In this document: positions 8,472 through 14,938 of the stretch, in pieces | How positions within the stretch are numbered: position 1 is the stretch's first letter | Layout of the letters: every line of letters begins with the position of its first letter | NCBI GenBank assembly: GCA_039680625.1 | Contig: JBDKSN010000136.1 | Coordinates: 1 to 14,938, forward strand | DNA from: JAAYDS01 sp039680625 | GTDB taxonomy: Bacteria; Chloroflexota; Anaerolineae; UBA1429 | Reading direction: 5' to 3' | Length of the DNA stretch: 14,938 nt | Translations under genes and position numbers: made by a program | Notes under the pieces: model-generated | What the model was told of the DNA's origin: nothing | Database searches by the model: none | What the model saw: the letters and a program-made list of their open reading frames with translations, nothing else

Positions 8472-9506
8472 TCAGGCTCCGGCAGGGGGATTGGGCGAAT
8501 CGGCCAGGGGCTGAGCCTGCTCGCGCAGTTGGGCAAAGCGCACGCCCTCGGCGACGAGGCTGATCAGGCCGAGCAGAATCAGCACGATGTTGGTAAAGAG
8601 GTGCAAGACCAGGGCATAGATGCTGGCCGCGCTGCGGCTGTAGCCAAACACGGCCATGCCCTCGATGACGGCCGCCTCGAACACGCCCAGCGCGCCGGGC
8701 GAAGAGGGCACCACCATCCCAAAGGCCGAAGCGACCAGGCCCGTGGTGGTGGCCAGCGCCGAGCGCGCCATGTTCGGGAAGGCCAGCAGCACCACATAGT
8801 TCAACAGAGCATAGCCACCCCACACCAACACCGAACCCAACAGCACCCCGGGGATCACGCGCCAGTTGGCCAACACGCCAAAGCCCTCGACCAGGTTGCG
8901 CACCAGCTGCTCGACCTTGGGGCCGCCGATGACGGGGATGCGCCCCACCCAGCGCCACAGCCAGTCGACGCCACGCTCGCCAAAGCGCGACAAGACCCAC
9001 AACACGATGGCCGCCGCCACCGCCACGCCACCGAATACCAACCCGCCGAGACGCAACCACGAGGGTAGCGGCGTCAACGGCAAGAGGATGAGCATGATGA
9101 CCACAGCGCAGAGCACATCGAGCAGCCGCTCGATGAGCAGCGAGGAGAGGGCCTGGCCCAGGCCCCCGGCGATCTCTCGGCCGGCGAGATAGGCGCGGAT
9201 CACCTCACCGGCCTTGGCCGGCAGGATGTTGTTGTATAGATAGCCGATGTTCACAAAGTGATACATGCGCCGCAGAGGCACGTGCAGGTCGGGGTACATC
9301 AGCAGCCGCCAGCGATAGCCGCGCGCCCAGCTCACGCCAAAGATGATCAGGAACGAGGGGATCAGCCAGAGATAGTTGGCTTGAGCCAACGCCAGCCCCA
9401 GCTCTGACCAGTGGATCACCGAGAGGGTGTATCCCAGAGACAGGACGCTGATCAAGACGCCGATCAGCACGATACGCCGCTGCTTGACCTTGGTTTGTGA
9501 CGCCAT
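8472..9506 (-). CDS. Flippase-like membrane protein, LPG_synthase_TM / UPF0104 family
   Basis: 344 residues, an integral membrane protein matching only the membrane half of lysyl-phosphatidylglycerol synthase (MprF-like); the C-terminal aminoacyl-transferase domain is absent. Hydrophobic segments lie near 12-31, 45-60, 122-146, 155-173, 218-242, 252-266 and 296-319. Family-typical motifs are NILPAKAGEVIRAYL (93-107) and PSSPGALGVFEAA (267-279). Stand-alone members are often found with glycosyltransferase genes and have been proposed to move lipids or lipid-linked sugars; here this role is inferred from the neighbours. No ribosome binding site precedes ATG 9506, and a strong extended -10 element ends only 9 nt upstream, so the mRNA may be leaderless. 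The gene heads a unit with the GT4 and methyltransferase genes. Confidence 0.88.
   Translation of the reverse strand: MASQTKVKQRRIVLIGVLISVLSLGYTLSVIHWSELGLALAQANYLWLIPSFLIIFGVSWARGYRWRLLMYPDLHVPLRRMYHFVNIGYLYNNILPAKAGEVIRAYLAGREIAGGLGQALSSLLIERLLDVLCAVVIMLILLPLTPLPSWLRLGGLVFGGVAVAAAIVLWVLSRFGERGVDWLWRWVGRIPVIGGPKVEQLVRNLVEGFGVLANWRVIPGVLLGSVLVWGGYALLNYVVLLAFPNMARSALATTTGLVASAFGMVVPSSPGALGVFEAAVIEGMAVFGYSRSAASIYALVLHLFTNIVLILLGLISLVAEGVRFAQLREQAQPLADSPNPPAGA
8477..8480 (-). promoter_or_regulatory. Ribosome binding site deciding the GTG start of the GT4 gene
   Basis: GGAG (within CCGGAG) lies 6 nt upstream of GTG 8470, inside the last codons of the flippase gene. It supports the GTG start and translational coupling across the junction. 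Confidence 0.6.
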
Positions 9507-9515
9507 AACGCGCGG

Positions 9516-9544
9516 AGTATATCACACCCACGCAAGCGACCCAA
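9516..9544 (-). promoter_or_regulatory. Putative extended -10 promoter of the flippase-GT4-methyltransferase unit
   Basis: On the minus strand TTGGGT (-35, 9544-9539; 3 of 6) is followed after 17 nt by TATACT (-10, 9521-9516; 5 of 6), preceded by TGA, which makes an extended TGn -10. Transcription is expected near 9509, only about 3 nt before ATG 9506. Confidence 0.55.
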
Positions 9545-9559
9545 AGTAACCCGAACCGA

Positions 9560-11440
9560 TCACTCCTCAGGGGGGATGTCGGGCAGGTTGAGCGCCGCGT
9601 CACCGAACAGGGCCAGCAGCTGCTCGCGAGAGAGCTCCTGGGTCTTGGCAAAGATCAGGGGCTTGGGATGGTCATACACGGTCAGGCTCTCATCGGCACG
9701 CCCCAGGTTGAGCCACAGGCCCTGGCGAGGCGTGTTGGCGATGAGCGCGGGCACGGGCAAGTCGGGGTTCGAGAAGGTGTCATCGGCCAGGGTCACGCCC
9801 CAGAGAGAGGGATAGGTCTCTTCCACATGCACCAGAGTGAAGCCGAGCTGCTCGCCCAAGAGCAGCTGATAATAGCGTGTGGTGAGGGGAAAGCGCTCGT
9901 CGAGGCGCGGCAGGGCGTTGTAGAGGCGGTTCGACGACAGGCTCACATAGTCGCTGCTGGTGAGCAAGTCGAGCAGGGCGTCGAGCTTTTGCTGGCTATC
10001 CTCGTCGTGCGCCTCAAAGAATTGAAAGCGCAAGCTGGTGGTGCAGGCCAGGTCGCCGTGGCCCTGCAATAGCGGCAGGGGGTCATCCCAACTCTCGGCC
10101 ATCACCACGCTGCCCGGCGGATAGTGGTCGCAGATCCAGCGCGTGGCGCGGATCCAGGGGTGCTCTTGGCGATAGACATTGGTGAAGGCGCCCGCATAAA
10201 AGGCCGTGCTGGCCAGTACCAGCACCAGCGGTGCGGCGGCCAACGCCAGGCGGCCCCCGCGCCGACCGGTGTGCGCCTGTTCGGCCGCCGACCTACGCTC
10301 CAGGAGGCGAGAGGGCCATAGCCGCACGCAGAGCCAGGCCGCCCACAGGCAGAGCAGCGGGGTCACCGGCAGCATATAGCGCACGAACTTGGTATGGAAT
10401 GCGCCGACCAACCCAAAGTAGAGCACGAACCAGACCACGGGCAGCAGGTCGGGGCGCAGGTCACTGAGGCGAGTAGCCACCAGGCGGCGCACCTGTTGCC
10501 CGAGCGCCCAGGCCGCACCGACAAAGCCCGCTAGGCCTAGCGGCAGCCCCAGCCCCCATTTGCACGTCTGCCAAAAGAGGTAGAGGTAGGGGAGCGTACC
10601 GATGTATTGCCGGGTGTAGGGCCAATCGACCGCGCCCTGCACCATCAGGCTCTCGCGCGCCACGCCCTCGACGAACTCGGCATAGTCGAACACGGCGTAG
10701 GGTTCGCAGAGCAAGAAGGTCAGCCCAGCGATGCCCGCCGAGAGCACACAGCCCGCCAGAGCGCGCCGCCTAGTGAGCGGGCGCTCGGCGCGCCGAGTGG
10801 CCAACACCCAGCCCAACAATACGATCACCGCCAGCGGCGCCGAGCTCGCCTTGGTGGCCAGGGCAGCGCCCAGCGCAAGACCCAACGGCAACGTCGCCCA
10901 AAGGCCGCCGCGCTGCGCCAGACGCACTGCCGCGGCGAGCACCGCCAGCACAAAAAAGGCCAGCAACGTGTCGACCGTGTAAAAGTGGCTCAGTTGCACG
11001 TGCAGCACGGCCAGCGCCACGAACAAGCTGCCCACCAGCCCCACGGCGCGCCCATACAGCCGCCGGCCGAGCGCATAGGTCAGTAGCACCGAGCCGAGGT
11101 CGAACAGCGCCGAGAGGCCCCGCCCGAGGAGGTAAAAGCCATAGCTGTGCCCCAGCTCGGGCCGCCAGAGCTTGCCCAAGTCGGCGGTGAGGCGCAAGAG
11201 ATACATGGGCAGCGAGCCATAGGCGAAAAAGTGCGGGTTCCAGGTGCTTTCGGGGTCGCGCAAGGCGGAGAGGGTGAGCGGCTTGGGCAGGGCGAGCTGC
11301 TCGGTAACATAGAACACCTGGCGCTCGTCGGGGTGGAAGAAGAGACCCTGATCCCAGTCGAGGCCGTAGAGGCGCAGCGCCAGCGCACAGCCGCAGATGG
11401 CCAGGAGCGCCAGCGCCGTCAGCCCATCGGCGTAGCGCAT
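9560..11440 (-). CDS. GT39/PMT-like dolichol- or polyprenyl-phosphate-dependent membrane glycosyltransferase
   Basis: 626 residues from ATG 11440, predicted to move a sugar from a lipid-phosphate carrier to an acceptor outside the cytoplasmic membrane. The first membrane segment (about 6-24) leads into GLDWDQG and HPDER (36-40); the acidic residues of this loop are the candidate catalytic site, as in GT-C enzymes. HFYTVDTLLAFF and further membrane segments follow, then a soluble C-terminal part from about residue 430 with SSNRLYNALPRL, FPLTTRYYQLL and YDHPKPLIFAKT. All these match the N-terminal module of the giant gene, so the two are paralogues. AAGAGG six nt before ATG 11440 decides this start. 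GTG 11479, 2 nt after the lepA stop, is in frame and would add 13 residues, but has no ribosome binding site at good spacing. Only 41 nt separate it from lepA, so read-through from lepA is likely. Confidence 0.88.
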   Translation of the reverse strand: MRYADGLTALALLAICGCALALRLYGLDWDQGLFFHPDERQVFYVTEQLALPKPLTLSALRDPESTWNPHFFAYGSLPMYLLRLTADLGKLWRPELGHSYGFYLLGRGLSALFDLGSVLLTYALGRRLYGRAVGLVGSLFVALAVLHVQLSHFYTVDTLLAFFVLAVLAAAVRLAQRGGLWATLPLGLALGAALATKASSAPLAVIVLLGWVLATRRAERPLTRRRALAGCVLSAGIAGLTFLLCEPYAVFDYAEFVEGVARESLMVQGAVDWPYTRQYIGTLPYLYLFWQTCKWGLGLPLGLAGFVGAAWALGQQVRRLVATRLSDLRPDLLPVVWFVLYFGLVGAFHTKFVRYMLPVTPLLCLWAAWLCVRLWPSRLLERRSAAEQAHTGRRGGRLALAAAPLVLVLASTAFYAGAFTNVYRQEHPWIRATRWICDHYPPGSVVMAESWDDPLPLLQGHGDLACTTSLRFQFFEAHDEDSQQKLDALLDLLTSSDYVSLSSNRLYNALPRLDERFPLTTRYYQLLLGEQLGFTLVHVEETYPSLWGVTLADDTFSNPDLPVPALIANTPRQGLWLNLGRADESLTVYDHPKPLIFAKTQELSREQLLALFGDAALNLPDIPPEE

Positions 11441-11446
11441 CCAATT

Positions 11447-11452
11447 CCTCTT
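11447..11452 (-). promoter_or_regulatory. Ribosome binding site deciding the ATG 11440 start of the GT39 gene
   Basis: AAGAGG, 5 of 6 to AGGAGG, ends 6 nt before ATG 11440. This favours that start over GTG 11479. Confidence 0.6.
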
Positions 11453-11481
11453 CTGGCCCGCGCTACCCTCTGGCGCCACCC

Positions 11482-13296
11482 CTATTCATCCAGTTTGAGC
11501 ACGGCCATAAAGGCCTCTTGCGGCAGCTCGACCTTGCCGAACATCTTGAGCCGACGCCGCCCTTCCTTTTGCTTCTCGAGCAGCTTGCGCTTGCGGGTGA
11601 TGTCGCCGCCGTAGCACTTGGCCAGCACATCCTTGCGCAGCGCCTTGACCGTAGTACGCGCCAACACCTTGCCCCCCACGGCGGCCTGGATGGCCACGGG
11701 GAAGAGCTGCTGGGGGATGACCTCCTTGAGTTTGCGCGTGAGCAGGCTACCCCGAGCATAGGCCGCCTTCTCATGCACGATCACCGACAGGGCGTCGACA
11801 CGCTCGCCATTGAGCAAGACATCCATCTTGACCAGGTCGCCCGGGCGAAAGCCGATGAAGTTATAGTCGAATGAGGCATAGCCCCGCGAGCGCGACTTGA
11901 GCTGATCGTGAAAGTCGACCAGGATCTCGGAGAGGGGGATGTCAAAGTGCAGCAGCACGCGGCGCTCGTCGAGATACTCCATCTTGTCGAACTCGCCGCG
12001 GCGGCTGGTGGCCAGCTCCATCAGCGTGCCGATGTAATCTGCAGGCGTATAGATGGCGATGTGCATCCACGGCTCGGCGATCTCGGCGATTTGCGACGCA
12101 TCGGGCAGCTCGGCCGGGTTGTCGACGACGATCACCTCGCCATCGGTCTTGAGCACCTGATACTCGACGCTGGGCGCGGTGGCCAGCAGGTCGAGGCCAT
12201 ACTCGCGTTCGAGGCGCTCTTGCACGATCTCCATGTGCAACAGCCCCAAGAAGCCGCAGCGAAAGCCGAGGTTGAGCGCCACCGAAGACTCGGGCTCGAA
12301 CACCAGCGAGGCGTCATTGAGCTGGAGCTTTTCCAGGGCATCGCGCAGCGCCGTATAGTCCTCGTTGTCGACCGGATAAAGGCCGGCATAGACCATCGGC
12401 TTGGGCGGGTCAAAGCCGGGCAGCGGCTCGGCCGCCGGGGCGCGCGCATCAGTGAGCGTATCGCCCACGCGGCAATCGCGCACGCTCTTGAGGCCCGTGG
12501 CGACATAGCCCACCTCGCCGGCGTGCAAGGCCGGCACGCTCACCATGCCCGGCGCGAACACGCCCACCTCGAGCGGCTCTAGCTCAAAGCCGTTCGACAT
12601 GACCCGGAGCGGCTGTTCGGCAACGATCTCGCCGTCGGTGACGCGCACATAGGCGATGACGCCGCGATAGGCGTCGTAATGGGAATCAAAGATCAGCGCG
12701 CGCAGCGCCTCGCCCGTGCTCGCGCGGGGCGGCCGAATACGCTGCACCACGGCCTCGAGCACGTCGGCCGTGCCGATGCCCTGTTTGGCCGAGACCTGCA
12801 ACACCTCTTCGGCCGGGGTGCCCAACAGCGCCTCGATCTCTTCGGCCACGCGGTCAGGCTCGGCGCCGGGCAGGTCGATCTTGTTGACCACCGGCACGAT
12901 GTCCAGGTTATGGTCCAGCGCCAGATAGAGGTTGGCCAGGGTCTGCGCCTCGACGCCCTGGGTGGCATCGACCACCAACACGGCGCCCTCGCAGGCCGAG
13001 AGCGCATGCGACACCTCGTACGAAAAGTCCACGTGGCCCGGCGTGTCGATGAGGTTCAGCTCATAGGTCTCGCCGTCGTGAGCCTGATAGAGCATCCGCA
13101 CGGCCTTGGCCTTGATGGTGATGCCCTTCTCGCGCTCCAAGTCCATGCGGTCGAGGAACTGCTCGGCCTTGAGGCGCGGATCGATCGTGCCGGTATGCTC
13201 GAGCAGCCGGTCAGACAGGGTCGACTTGCCGTGGTCGATGTGCGCAATGATGCAAAAGTTGCGCGTATGTTGTGGGTCGATGCGGGTTGTGGGCAT
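11482..13296 (-). CDS. lepA: Elongation factor 4 (LepA), ribosome-associated GTPase
   Basis: 604 residues, full length for the family. LepA is a translational GTPase that acts on the ribosome, historically described as back-translocating and later linked to initiation or 30S biogenesis. Visible motifs are G1 AHIDHGKST (18-26), the switch I segment EREKGITIKAK (54-64), G3 DTPGH (84-88) with the catalytic His88, G4 NKID (138-141) and G5 SAK (169-171). The C-terminus carries the LepA-specific signature GGDITRKRKLLEKQKEG followed by RRRLKMFGKVELPQEAF, which separates it from EF-G. Two starts are possible: ATG 13296, preceded by GGTGATC, which can pair with the 16S rRNA 3' end, and GTG 13305, which sits at the predicted transcription start and adds three residues. 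I prefer ATG. A putative promoter lies directly upstream. Confidence 0.96.
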   Translation of the reverse strand: MPTTRIDPQHTRNFCIIAHIDHGKSTLSDRLLEHTGTIDPRLKAEQFLDRMDLEREKGITIKAKAVRMLYQAHDGETYELNLIDTPGHVDFSYEVSHALSACEGAVLVVDATQGVEAQTLANLYLALDHNLDIVPVVNKIDLPGAEPDRVAEEIEALLGTPAEEVLQVSAKQGIGTADVLEAVVQRIRPPRASTGEALRALIFDSHYDAYRGVIAYVRVTDGEIVAEQPLRVMSNGFELEPLEVGVFAPGMVSVPALHAGEVGYVATGLKSVRDCRVGDTLTDARAPAAEPLPGFDPPKPMVYAGLYPVDNEDYTALRDALEKLQLNDASLVFEPESSVALNLGFRCGFLGLLHMEIVQERLEREYGLDLLATAPSVEYQVLKTDGEVIVVDNPAELPDASQIAEIAEPWMHIAIYTPADYIGTLMELATSRRGEFDKMEYLDERRVLLHFDIPLSEILVDFHDQLKSRSRGYASFDYNFIGFRPGDLVKMDVLLNGERVDALSVIVHEKAAYARGSLLTRKLKEVIPQQLFPVAIQAAVGGKVLARTTVKALRKDVLAKCYGGDITRKRKLLEKQKEGRRRLKMFGKVELPQEAFMAVLKLDE

Positions 13297-13299
13297 AGA

Positions 13300-13306
13300 G
13301 ATCACC
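13300..13306 (-). promoter_or_regulatory. Ribosome binding site of lepA (3'-shifted Shine-Dalgarno)
   Basis: GGTGATC is complementary to GATCACC near the 3' end of 16S rRNA, that is, to the region just beside the core anti-Shine-Dalgarno. Aligned to AGGAGG, the spacing to ATG 13296 is about 8 nt. It decides for ATG 13296 over GTG 13305. Confidence 0.4.
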
Positions 13307-13312
13307 GGCCAG

Positions 13313-13342
13313 AGTATACATGAAGGTGCCCTCCGCGGCCAA
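13313..13342 (-). promoter_or_regulatory. Putative sigma70-type promoter of lepA
   Basis: On the minus strand TTGGCC (-35, 13342-13337) is followed after 18 nt by TATACT (-10, 13318-13313; 5 of 6). The -35 hexamer is the same as that before the giant gene. Predicted start is about 13306, so the leader before ATG 13296 would be near 10 nt. Confidence 0.5.
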
Positions 13343-13363
13343 GGCGGGCAGAGAGGCTCAGCC

Positions 13364-14488
13364 TCAGCGAGAGCGGGAGCGGAGGTGCTTCATGGCTAGC
13401 TCGGGCGTGGCGCCGCGCTCGGTGGTGCGCAAGTAGAGGTAATACACCACGTCGCGCAACACGGCCGCCAGGGGCACGATCAAGAGCATGCCCACGATGC
13501 CGGCCAGCTGGCTGCCAATGACCACCAGGATCATCACCAAGGCGGGGTGCAGGCGCACCGCACCGCCCGAGATACGCGGCACCAGGAAGGTGTTCTCGAC
13601 CCACTGGATGCCTGCGAACGATAGCGCTACCCATAGCGCCTTCATCGGGTTGGTGATCAACGCCAACAGTACCGCGGGAATGGCGCCCAGGTAGGGGCCG
13701 AGGATGGGGATGATCTCAAAGACTGCGACGAACGTGCCCAACAACAGCGCCATGTCGACGCGCAAGAGCAGGAGCGCGATCGTGGCCATGGTGCCCACCA
13801 TGATGCAGAGCAAGAGTTGCCCACGCACATAGGCGCTCAGCAGCCCATCGACGATCTGCTCGATATTGTGGACGTCGGCGCGGGCCGACTCGGGCACCAG
13901 CGCATACAGGTCGCGCTTGATGCGGCGGTTATCGTTGAGCACATAGAACATCCAGAAGGGGATGATCGCCATGCCGATGATAAAGCTCACCGTGTTCCAC
14001 AGCGTCTTGAGCGTGTCGCCCACGCCCTTTTGGATGGCGCTGGCCAGGGTATTCAGGGCCTGGTCGACCGTGTTGTTGATCGGCTCGCTGATCTCGGGGG
14101 GGATGCGCGCCATGAGATTGGGCCAATCTTCGAGAGAGAGCTTGGTCAGTTGCTCCAGATAGCGGGGGATGGACTCGCCCAACCACTTGCCCTGCTCGAT
14201 CACCGCGGGGATAAAGTAAGCAAAGAGGCCCACGAATAGGCCGATCACCACCAGGTAGACGACGATGATCGCCAGGGGGCGCGCCAGGCCCTTGCGCCGC
14301 AGCCATTTACCCGCGTGTTGGTCGAGAAAGTTGACGGCCGGCAGGATGATGTAGGCCACCACCATCCCCAAGACAAAGGGCACGATGGCCGCCCACGTCG
14401 CCACCACCACGGCGATCACCGTGATCAGCACCACCGCAATGAGCAACAGACGATAGCGGTTTTTCGGCTCAGCCAGCCACGAACTCAT
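13364..14488 (-). CDS. AI-2E/UPF0118 family transporter-like membrane protein
   Basis: 374 residues, an integral membrane protein of the AI-2E transporter family (PF01594). Two hydrophobic segments lie near 12-30 and 34-50, another at 70-95, a long amphipathic stretch at about 98-165, and several helices in the C-terminal half. Family motifs are YVRGQ (220-224), EIIPILGPYLGAIPA (258-272), and QWVEN with PRISGGAVRLHP between 295 and 315. Members include the TqsA/YdiK-like exporters and sodium/proton antiporters, and the family name does not prove AI-2 transport; the substrate here is unknown. The start codon overlaps the tlyA stop by 4 nt (ATGA) and GGGGAG lies 6 nt upstream, so translation is probably coupled. 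The link to the tlyA-like gene may be only operonic. Confidence 0.9.
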   Translation of the reverse strand: MSSWLAEPKNRYRLLLIAVVLITVIAVVVATWAAIVPFVLGMVVAYIILPAVNFLDQHAGKWLRRKGLARPLAIIVVYLVVIGLFVGLFAYFIPAVIEQGKWLGESIPRYLEQLTKLSLEDWPNLMARIPPEISEPINNTVDQALNTLASAIQKGVGDTLKTLWNTVSFIIGMAIIPFWMFYVLNDNRRIKRDLYALVPESARADVHNIEQIVDGLLSAYVRGQLLLCIMVGTMATIALLLLRVDMALLLGTFVAVFEIIPILGPYLGAIPAVLLALITNPMKALWVALSFAGIQWVENTFLVPRISGGAVRLHPALVMILVVIGSQLAGIVGMLLIVPLAAVLRDVVYYLYLRTTERGATPELAMKHLRSRSR

Positions 14489-14938
14489 GCCTCACTCCCC
14501 GATGACAACACCTTGGCCACAGTCTCTTCGACGCCCAGCGACGGACCGCCCGAGCGATCGAGCCACACCAGGAACTCCACATTGCCCTTTGGCCCGGTGA
14601 TGGGCGAGCGCGTCAAGCCGCGCAACGTCCACCCCGTGGTGAGCGCCTCGTCGATCACCCGCCGCAACACCAGGCGATGCACCTCGGGCTTGCGCACTAC
14701 GCCGCCCTTGCCCACCAGGCTCGGCCCCGCCTCGAACTGCGGCTTGATCAGCGCCACCAGGCAACCGCCCGGCGCCAGCCGCCTCGCCGCCGTGGGCCGC
14801 AACAGCCGCAGCGAGATGAACGAGGCGTCGATGGTGACGATATCGACGGACTCGGGCAACGCCTCCAGATAGCGCGCATTGACCCGCTCCATCACCACCA
14901 CGCGCGCATCTTGGCGCAGGCGCCAGTGCAGCTGGCCA
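14485..14938 (-). CDS. tlyA: TlyA-family rRNA (cytidine-2'-O)-methyltransferase, 3' part only
   Basis: The last 150 residues are visible; the 5' end lies beyond the right edge. The first readable codons give GQLHWRLRQDARVVVMERVN, matching the SAM-binding motif of TlyA (usually preceded by DVG-YG), then IVTIDASFISLRLLRP, which holds the family's DxSFISL motif, then LIKPQFEAG, GKGGVVR and the C-terminal SPITGPKGNVEFLVWL. TlyA proteins methylate 16S and/or 23S rRNA cytidines and affect capreomycin sensitivity in mycobacteria; older annotations call them hemolysin A. In complete family members an S4 RNA-binding domain comes first, and it would be outside the window. An in-frame GTG at 14901 exists, but it falls inside the conserved motif and is not a real start. 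Confidence 0.9.
   Translation of the reverse strand, partial: GQLHWRLRQDARVVVMERVNARYLEALPESVDIVTIDASFISLRLLRPTAARRLAPGGCLVALIKPQFEAGPSLVGKGGVVRKPEVHRLVLRRVIDEALTTGWTLRGLTRSPITGPKGNVEFLVWLDRSGGPSLGVEETVAKVLSSGSEA
14495..14500 (-). promoter_or_regulatory. Ribosome binding site of the AI-2E family gene
   Basis: GGGGAG lies 6 nt before ATG 14488, within the final codons of the tlyA-like gene. It supports this start and independent re-initiation at the 4-nt overlap. Confidence 0.55.

Noticed and set aside
13353..13365. A small hairpin (GAGGC, 3-nt loop, GCCTC) at the stop codon of the AI-2E family gene, considered as a terminator.
   Set aside because: The stem is only 5 bp, overlaps the stop codon and has no U-run after it; such palindromes arise often by chance in this composition.
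14485..14901. A complete 138-residue TlyA-like gene starting at GTG 14901.
   Set aside because: The family motif GQL-W-LRQD-RVVV-ER is already in frame upstream and continues to the window edge, so the gene is cut by the window instead of starting there.

Overview
All eight protein-coding genes in this window lie on the minus strand, so transcription runs from the right edge to the left edge. The DNA is GC-rich and tightly packed: no gap between genes exceeds about 75 bp, and I see no RNA genes, mobile elements or CRISPR arrays. The best taxonomic clue is a giant membrane protein with two copies of the Chlor_Arch_YYY/DUF2298 region. That family is known mainly from Chloroflexota and some Archaea. 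With bacterial-type LepA and TlyA and sigma70-like promoters, a Chloroflexota bacterium is the most likely source. This is an inference, not proof.

Right part (about 11.5-14.9 kb): housekeeping genes. In order of transcription they are the 3' part of a TlyA-type rRNA methyltransferase (cut by the right edge), an AI-2E/UPF0118 family membrane protein whose start overlaps the tlyA stop by 4 nt, and lepA (elongation factor 4) behind its own putative promoter.

Left and middle part (1-11.4 kb): an envelope glycan or glycosylation locus. It begins 41 nt after lepA with a GT39/PMT-like membrane glycosyltransferase. Next, behind an extended -10 promoter that would give a nearly leaderless mRNA, come an LPG_synthase_TM (flippase-like) protein, a GT4 glycosyltransferase starting at GTG 1 nt after the flippase stop, and a class I SAM methyltransferase 10 nt further on. 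A last promoter precedes the dominant feature: a single frame open for at least 2124 codons (6374 down to the left edge). I read every in-frame codon between these points and found no stop.

That giant frame encodes an N-terminal GT39-like module of about 640 residues, clearly paralogous to the stand-alone GT39 gene at 9560-11440, followed by two tandem YYY modules that keep the same set of polar motifs. As I recall the family description, one class of YYY proteins has an extra N-terminal region, two YYY copies and C-terminal TPRs. This gene fits that class, adds an identity for the N-terminal region (GT39-like), and predicts TPRs beyond the left edge.

Working model (inference): the GT4 enzyme builds, and the methyltransferase may modify, a lipid-linked sugar; the flippase-like protein may help move it across the membrane; and the GT39 enzyme and the giant three-module protein transfer or polymerise sugars on the outer face. 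No substrate can be read from the sequence.
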